A program made the translations under genes and the position numbers. The notes beneath the pieces were generated by a model. The model saw only the letters and a list, made by a program, of their open reading frames with translations, was not told where the DNA came from and made no database searches. A stretch of DNA of 44,622 bases, taken from contig CALDOK010000269.1 of NCBI GenBank assembly GCA_937912125.1, positions 1-44,622 of the forward strand, read 5' to 3'. Positions 41,460-44,622 of the stretch are shown one piece after another (the first letter of the stretch is position 1; each line of letters opens with the position of its first letter). The stretch comes from an uncultured Pseudomonadota bacterium (GTDB lineage: Bacteria; Myxococcota_A; UBA796; JAFGLY01).

Positions 41460-43814
41460 CTAAAGGCCGTGGACCTCGGAGACATCGGCGATGGAACCGT
41501 CGCCGTGGCAGACCGAGCAGGACTCGAAGGGCATCTCAGCGGTGTACTCCTCGCGGGTCCACATGAAGGCGCCACCGTTCTGCTCCATGTGGGCGACGGC
41601 CGCGTAGCTGCTGTGGCAGCTGGCGCAGGCCCCGACCGCGGGGGAGTAGATCAGGTCTTCGGCGTTGGGCACGGTGTCGTGCGCAGCGTCGAGGCTCTCG
41701 ATGGTCTCTTCGCCACCGGTGGTGGTCTCGAAGATGGAGACCAGCGCGTCCATGGGGATCTCCTCGGGCATGTAGGTGCCCTCGAAGTGGCACTTCTCGC
41801 AGTTGTTGATGGCGCCGGGGAAGGCCACGACGGTACCGTCGGCGTAGTCGTCGAGCTGGTCGTGGGTGATCCAGGCGTAGTAGCCGCCGTGGCTGCCGCC
41901 GCGGTAGAACTCCATCGGGTAGTCACGGACGCTGGCGCCGTGGATACCGTGGATCATGTCCTTGAGGTTGTTGGTGTCTTCCGGACGGGTGAGGTCTTCC
42001 GACCGGCCCGTGGTGGACAGGTTGGGCAGGTGGCAGCCGGCGCAGACCATGGTCTCGTACACGCGGTTGCCGCCGTGGCCCTCGAAGTCCTCGTGGCAGT
42101 CGAAGCAGCCTTCGGGGTCCACGACGACACGACGCTCGTCGTCACCACTGACAGGCAGGTAGACAGAGCGGGCGTGACGCGCGACGTTCTCACCATCCAA
42201 CACCTGGTACATGTAGCCCTGGATGGCGACGGCGCGCAGGGTGGCGCCCTCGGGGAAAGCGTCGGGGACCACCGCGGTGTTGTTGGTGCCGTCCCAGCTG
42301 ATGCTGGCGCCCGTGTAGTCACCGTCGATGATGTTCGCGAAGTCGTACCGGCTGGGCTGACCAGAGGACTGACCCAGGTTGTTCCAGTCGGCCGGAGCGT
42401 CGATGCCGTCCTGCGCCATGGCGTACATGAACATGAAGTCCGGCGCGCCCGAGGTGTCGGTGGGCTGGCTGGAGAAGTCCAGCGCCACGCCGTCCTGGTA
42501 CACGTTGAACTCGATGGTCGCGACGTTGCTGGCGTCGACCGAGGCGCTGACCAGTTCGTACGTGACGTCCACGTAGTCGGCGGGCAGGTCAGGGTTGTTC
42601 GGCGTGACCTGCGTGGACACGTGGTAGCCCTGGATAGACGAAGAGCTGTGGCAGATGGCGCACTGAGCGTTGCTGGTGGCAGCCCCGCCGTCGTGGTTGT
42701 CGCCCGAGGCCCAGTCGATGTCGTCATGGCAAGCGCCGCAGGCGGCCATGTTGGGGACCATGTTCCAGTTGCCGCCGTCGGCGGTGTCCTTGTCGTCGGC
42801 GCTGTGGCACTTGGCGCAGTTGCTGATGCTCTGCGGGTAGCCCACGTGGCTGTAGTCGTGCTCGGCGTCGCGGTAGCCCCAGATGGTGTAGGTGCCGCCG
42901 GCTTCGACGCTGGGCAGGCTGTGACCCATATGGATCTTGTGGACCATGACGGGCATGTCCACGCTGTTGCCCGAGTTCGGGTCGATGCTGCCGGGGTTGT
43001 GGCACTGGACGCAGTACTCGATCTCGATGCGGCCGCCGCCATGGATGGCCAGAGGATCGTGGCACTCGTTGCAGGACGCCACGGCGGCCATGTCACGGGT
43101 GACGGCCTCGGCGCCGCTGGGCACGAAGTCGAACCAGGGGTTGTAGATCAGCTCTTCGCCGGTGGAGAGCGCATACTCCCACTGGATGGCCACGCGGTGC
43201 AGGTTGTCGGCGTCGTAGACGACCTCGATGGGGTCGGTCACGGCGTTGATGTCGAAGGCGTAGGTGTAGGACCACTCGCCCGCGGCCAGCTCTTCGAGGG
43301 TACCGGAGTACTCGTAGGTGGCCTGGATGGCGGAGGTCATCACCGGCACGCCGTCGGGGCCAGCGGTGGAGGTCGAGGCGTCGGCCTCGGTGTTGATGTA
43401 GCTCTGCCAGACGTTGGGGTCGCCCGAGGTGCCCGGGATCAGCTGCGCCAGGGTGAAGCGCATGGCGTGATCGTCGAACATGCCGGTGAGGTCGCCCTCG
43501 AAGGCTTCGCCGTCCTGGTCGGCCACCGTAAAGGTGACGACCGGGTTGCTGCTGGTGTCGACGCCAGTGATGGTGATCTCGAGCGCTTCGGGCTCGGTCA
43601 CCCAGTCCTGGCCATCTTGGCCATCGGCGCCATCGGCGCCATCGGCGCCATCGGAGCCATCGGCACCATCGGCGCCATCGGCGCCATCGGCACCATCGGC
43701 GCCCGCGGAGCCATCAGCGCCATTGGCGCCATCGATACCATCGACGCCATCTTCGCCACAGGCGATGGAGAGCGTCAGGCACAGGGTCATGCAGACCAGA
43801 GAGAGTCGCTGCAT
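41460..43814 (-). CDS. OmcA/MtrC-family decaheme c-type cytochrome, outer-surface lipoprotein with collagen-like stalk
   Basis: The 784-residue protein starts at the ATG at 43814 (GAGG eight bases before) with a lipoprotein signal (LCLTLSIAC, lipid Cys 19). Residues 23-70 are sixteen GXY triplets, mostly GAD. Residues about 75-240 form a beta domain. Five CXXCH motifs (C248, C268, C333, C359, C385), a second beta domain (about 400-565) and five more (C570, C591, C672, C730, C766) give the beta/pentaheme/beta/pentaheme order of MtrC and OmcA. Such proteins pass electrons from the periplasm to minerals or other outside acceptors. No MtrA- or MtrB-like partner is in the window. A sigma-54-type promoter lies upstream. 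Confidence 0.95.
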   Translation of the reverse strand: MQRLSLVCMTLCLTLSIACGEDGVDGIDGANGADGSAGADGADGADGADGADGSDGADGADGADGQDGQDWVTEPEALEITITGVDTSSNPVVTFTVADQDGEAFEGDLTGMFDDHAMRFTLAQLIPGTSGDPNVWQSYINTEADASTSTAGPDGVPVMTSAIQATYEYSGTLEELAAGEWSYTYAFDINAVTDPIEVVYDADNLHRVAIQWEYALSTGEELIYNPWFDFVPSGAEAVTRDMAAVASCNECHDPLAIHGGGRIEIEYCVQCHNPGSIDPNSGNSVDMPVMVHKIHMGHSLPSVEAGGTYTIWGYRDAEHDYSHVGYPQSISNCAKCHSADDKDTADGGNWNMVPNMAACGACHDDIDWASGDNHDGGAATSNAQCAICHSSSSIQGYHVSTQVTPNNPDLPADYVDVTYELVSASVDASNVATIEFNVYQDGVALDFSSQPTDTSGAPDFMFMYAMAQDGIDAPADWNNLGQSSGQPSRYDFANIIDGDYTGASISWDGTNNTAVVPDAFPEGATLRAVAIQGYMYQVLDGENVARHARSVYLPVSGDDERRVVVDPEGCFDCHEDFEGHGGNRVYETMVCAGCHLPNLSTTGRSEDLTRPEDTNNLKDMIHGIHGASVRDYPMEFYRGGSHGGYYAWITHDQLDDYADGTVVAFPGAINNCEKCHFEGTYMPEEIPMDALVSIFETTTGGEETIESLDAAHDTVPNAEDLIYSPAVGACASCHSSYAAVAHMEQNGGAFMWTREEYTAEMPFESCSVCHGDGSIADVSEVHGL
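43605..43748 (-). repeat. 9-bp tandem repeat coding the GXY stalk of the decaheme cytochrome
   Basis: Sixteen consecutive 9-bp units (core GGCGCCATC on the plus strand) encode Gly-X-Asp triplets, residues 23-70. The repeat has few spacers and stays in frame, so it is a coding minisatellite that could vary in unit number between strains. Confidence 0.92.
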
Positions 43815-43860
43815 CGTGTGTCCTCGGTGAGGGGGGGGGGGAAAGGAACGCCAGCCTACT

Positions 43861-43876
43861 TGCAAGGAGTGTGCCA
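43861..43876 (-). promoter_or_regulatory. Sigma-54 (RpoN) promoter of the decaheme cytochrome gene
   Basis: Read on the minus strand, this site is TGGCAC-N5-TTGCA, with the invariant GG (-24) and GC (-12) at the required spacing. It agrees with the consensus at all core positions except one. Transcription would start near 43850, leaving a leader of about 36 nt before the ATG at 43814. Sigma-54 promoters need an activator of the NtrC type, and none is encoded in the window. Confidence 0.78.
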
Positions 43877-43893
43877 TCCACCTGTGAGTGGAT
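43876..43893. promoter_or_regulatory. Palindrome abutting the -24 element
   Basis: ATCCAC and GTGGAT form an inverted repeat with a 6-bp spacer directly upstream of the -24 box, sharing one base with it. It could bind a repressor or accessory factor. Confidence 0.4.
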
Positions 43894-43959
43894 AAGGCGC
43901 TTTCCAAGGTCGACGGACTGAACGTTTTGTATCAGGTTTCACGGCATCCCGCCGCATGC

Positions 43960-43975
43960 TGACGGAATCCCGTCA
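43960..43975. promoter_or_regulatory. Candidate enhancer (UAS) palindrome for the sigma-54 promoter
   Basis: TGACGG-AATC-CCGTCA is a perfect 6+6 palindrome centred about 118 bp upstream of the predicted transcription start, the usual distance for binding sites of NtrC-type activators. A second, overlapping inverted pair (ATCCCG at 43967 and CGGGAT at 43980) lies in the same stretch. Confidence 0.45.
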
Positions 43976-44229
43976 TGTGCGGGATATTCGGCCTTAGAGA
44001 TGCGATGACGTGGCAACGGGTGCATGGACGCCAAAGTATTTTCGAGCGGAGCGTCGCGCCAGGGGCGAGACGCCCAGCAGGGGCAGGGGCCATACCAGCA
44101 GTCATGGAGACCGTGAAGGCGACCAGGACGGTTGGTGTTTTTCGAGCCTCACAAAGTGCGGAGGAGGAGAGGCTGTGAGGGCGCCCGACTTGGCCCGAGG
44201 GATCACGAGTCCATGCGGGTTAGGCGCCT

Positions 44230-44295
44230 GCAGGACCGTGCGCCTCCTTCCCTCCCTGCGGTCGGGTCGTCGTCTGCCCGTCCTGCTGCTCGCGC
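44230..44295. repeat. 66-bp direct repeat, copy 1
   Basis: This copy matches 44383-44448 at 65 of 66 positions (the difference is G at 44265 versus T at 44418), with a start-to-start distance of 153 bp. It begins GCAGGAC and has GTCCTGC near its end, so each copy has short terminal inverted repeats. Confidence 0.9.
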
Positions 44296-44382
44296 ACCAG
44301 GTCACGCCAGTCCCGACCGTCGGACCTCTCTTCGCCCCCTCGCTTGGCTCGGGGGTTCGGGTGGTGTTCTCTCTTGGCGCCA

Positions 44383-44448
44383 GCAGGACCGTGCGCCTCC
44401 TTCCCTCCCTGCGGTCGTGTCGTCGTCTGCCCGTCCTGCTGCTCGCGC
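44383..44448. repeat. 66-bp direct repeat, copy 2
   Basis: This is the second copy of the element at 44230-44295. Here the terminal inverted repeat extends to 9 bp (CAGCAGGAC 44381-44389 with GTCCTGCTG 44433-44441). Flanking DNA shows weak further similarity at the same 153-154 bp offset, as if an older tandem duplication had diverged outside the 66 bp. Confidence 0.9.
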
Positions 44449-44488
44449 TACGCGCGAGCGTTTTCGGGCCTTCCCGAGGCCCGAAAAC
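44441..44488. repeat. Two adjacent hairpins downstream of the tRNA
   Basis: GCTCGCGC-TAC-GCGCGAGC (44441-44459) forms an 8-bp stem. It is followed at once by a perfect 12-bp stem with a 5-base loop (44460-44471 with 44477-44488), rich in T on one side and A on the other (GTTTTCGGGCCT). The second could be a back-up terminator for the tRNA on the minus strand (TTTTCGGGCC and its complement), although no T run follows its stem. Confidence 0.75.
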
Positions 44489-44497
44489 AGGGGGCGC

Positions 44498-44533
44498 CAT
44501 ACAAAAAGCCAGCCTACTGGCTGGCTTTTTGTA
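44498..44533 (-). terminator. Rho-independent terminator of tRNA-Arg
   Basis: On the minus strand, directly after the CCA of the tRNA, GCCAGCC-AGTA-GGCTGGC forms a 7-bp GC-rich stem preceded by five A and followed by five T. The pairing continues outward as a perfect 27-bp stem (44488-44514 with 44519-44545) that includes the 3' end of the tRNA itself. Confidence 0.9.
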
Positions 44534-44610
44534 TGGCGCCCCCTGCAGGACTCGAACCTGCTACCTTTTGATTAGGAATCAAACGCTCTATCCGGATGAG
44601 CTAAGGGGGC
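44534..44610 (-). tRNA. tRNA-Arg (anticodon CCT)
   Basis: The 77-nt cloverleaf reads on the minus strand. The acceptor stem is GCCCCCT with AGGGGGC, the D arm has GCTC...GAGC, and the anticodon stem TTTGA/TCAAA frames the loop TTCCTAA with anticodon CCT, which reads AGG codons. The T arm is GCAGG-TTCGAGT-CCTGC. The discriminator base is G and the CCA end is encoded (44536-44534). Confidence 0.97.
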
Positions 44611-44622
44611 GGCCAGCCCTGC

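Larger units (their letters stand above)
43815..44533. other. Long intergenic region between the decaheme cytochrome gene and tRNA-Arg
   Basis: This stretch of about 720 bp has no convincing protein gene: short frames in it lack ribosome-binding sites and family signatures. From the left it holds a C-run leader (11 or more G on the plus strand near 43831), a sigma-54-like promoter, two palindromes, a less GC-rich segment (about 43900-44060), two copies of a 66-bp repeat, and three hairpins that end at the tRNA. Confidence 0.7.

Noticed and set aside
43605..43748. Short tandem repeats read as a possible regulatory or CRISPR repeat
   Set aside because: The 9-bp units are in frame and encode the collagen-like stalk of the cytochrome.
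41469..43895. Very long open frame on the plus strand opposite the decaheme cytochrome gene
   Set aside because: It is an antisense shadow: its Val/Gly/Ala/Asp-rich product with AIGAIG runs mirrors the GXY repeat and codon bias of the real gene, and it has no domain or ribosome-binding site.
43975..44178. Small frame of 67 codons upstream of the decaheme promoter
   Set aside because: It has no ribosome-binding site, its start overlaps the candidate enhancer palindrome, and there is no recognisable protein pattern.
44230..44448. Possible CRISPR array
   Set aside because: There are only two repeats, they are 66 bp long with an 87-bp interval, and no cas genes are in the window.
44132..44575. 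Frame running through the 66-bp repeats, the terminator and the tRNA
   Set aside because: Its C-terminal residues come from the antisense of the tRNA, a well-known source of false proteins; the rest is repeat and hairpin DNA.

Overview
The window is a very GC-rich, densely packed bacterial chromosome segment. An uncultured or poorly studied member of the Myxococcota (former Deltaproteobacteria) fits best. The evidence is a MYXO-CTERM-like sorting tail on the first, truncated gene, many secreted lipoproteins with acidic linkers, a secreted caspase-fold protein, a TatT-type TRAP transporter, an OmcA/MtrC-type decaheme cytochrome, frequent GTG starts, and head-to-tail genes joined by 1-4 bp stop/start overlaps. 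This taxonomic call is inference; no rRNA is present.

Layout. Positions 1-10148 hold envelope genes: a MYXO-CTERM-like tail, an OmpA-family protein with calcium-type repeats, an EamA exporter coupled to a GT-C-like membrane protein, two lipoproteins, and a three-gene membrane operon with two further GT-C-like proteins. Positions 10149-22006 (minus) are one gene train that encodes the whole C5 route to protoheme in the order hemE-hemN-hemH-hemG(hemY type)-hemA-hemC-hemD-hemL, then a sensor kinase and an OmpR-type regulator, then hemB. A NicO/UreH-like metal transporter lies just upstream (22161-22901). Positions 23086-27793 are a lipoprotein island: a beta-helix protein, a von Willebrand A-like protein, and a beta-propeller protein carrying one c-type heme site with a small coupled partner. 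Positions 27798-31792 (minus) are a secreted caspase-like operon with LPP20-like and DUF4384-like partners.

Positions 31894-37106 (plus) are a tightly coupled cassette: a P-loop kinase, a PLP aminotransferase and three different radical SAM/SPASM enzymes. No known pathway or precursor peptide was recognised, and this is the best candidate for an undescribed biosynthetic system. It runs convergently into a TatT-TatP-permease TRAP operon (41314-37103) whose permease carries a six-fold DPF motif repeat that is echoed once in its T component.

Positions 41460-43814 encode a lipid-anchored decaheme cytochrome with a collagen-like stalk. A near-consensus sigma-54 promoter (43861-43876) and an upstream palindrome at enhancer distance (43960-43975) precede it. 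The last 700 bp hold no convincing protein gene: they carry two copies of a 66-bp repeat, a row of hairpins, and a tRNA-Arg(CCT) with its terminator. Heme supply (hem operon) and heme use (decaheme cytochrome, monoheme propeller) are therefore encoded within about 30 kb, which suggests an organism that invests in extracytoplasmic electron transfer.
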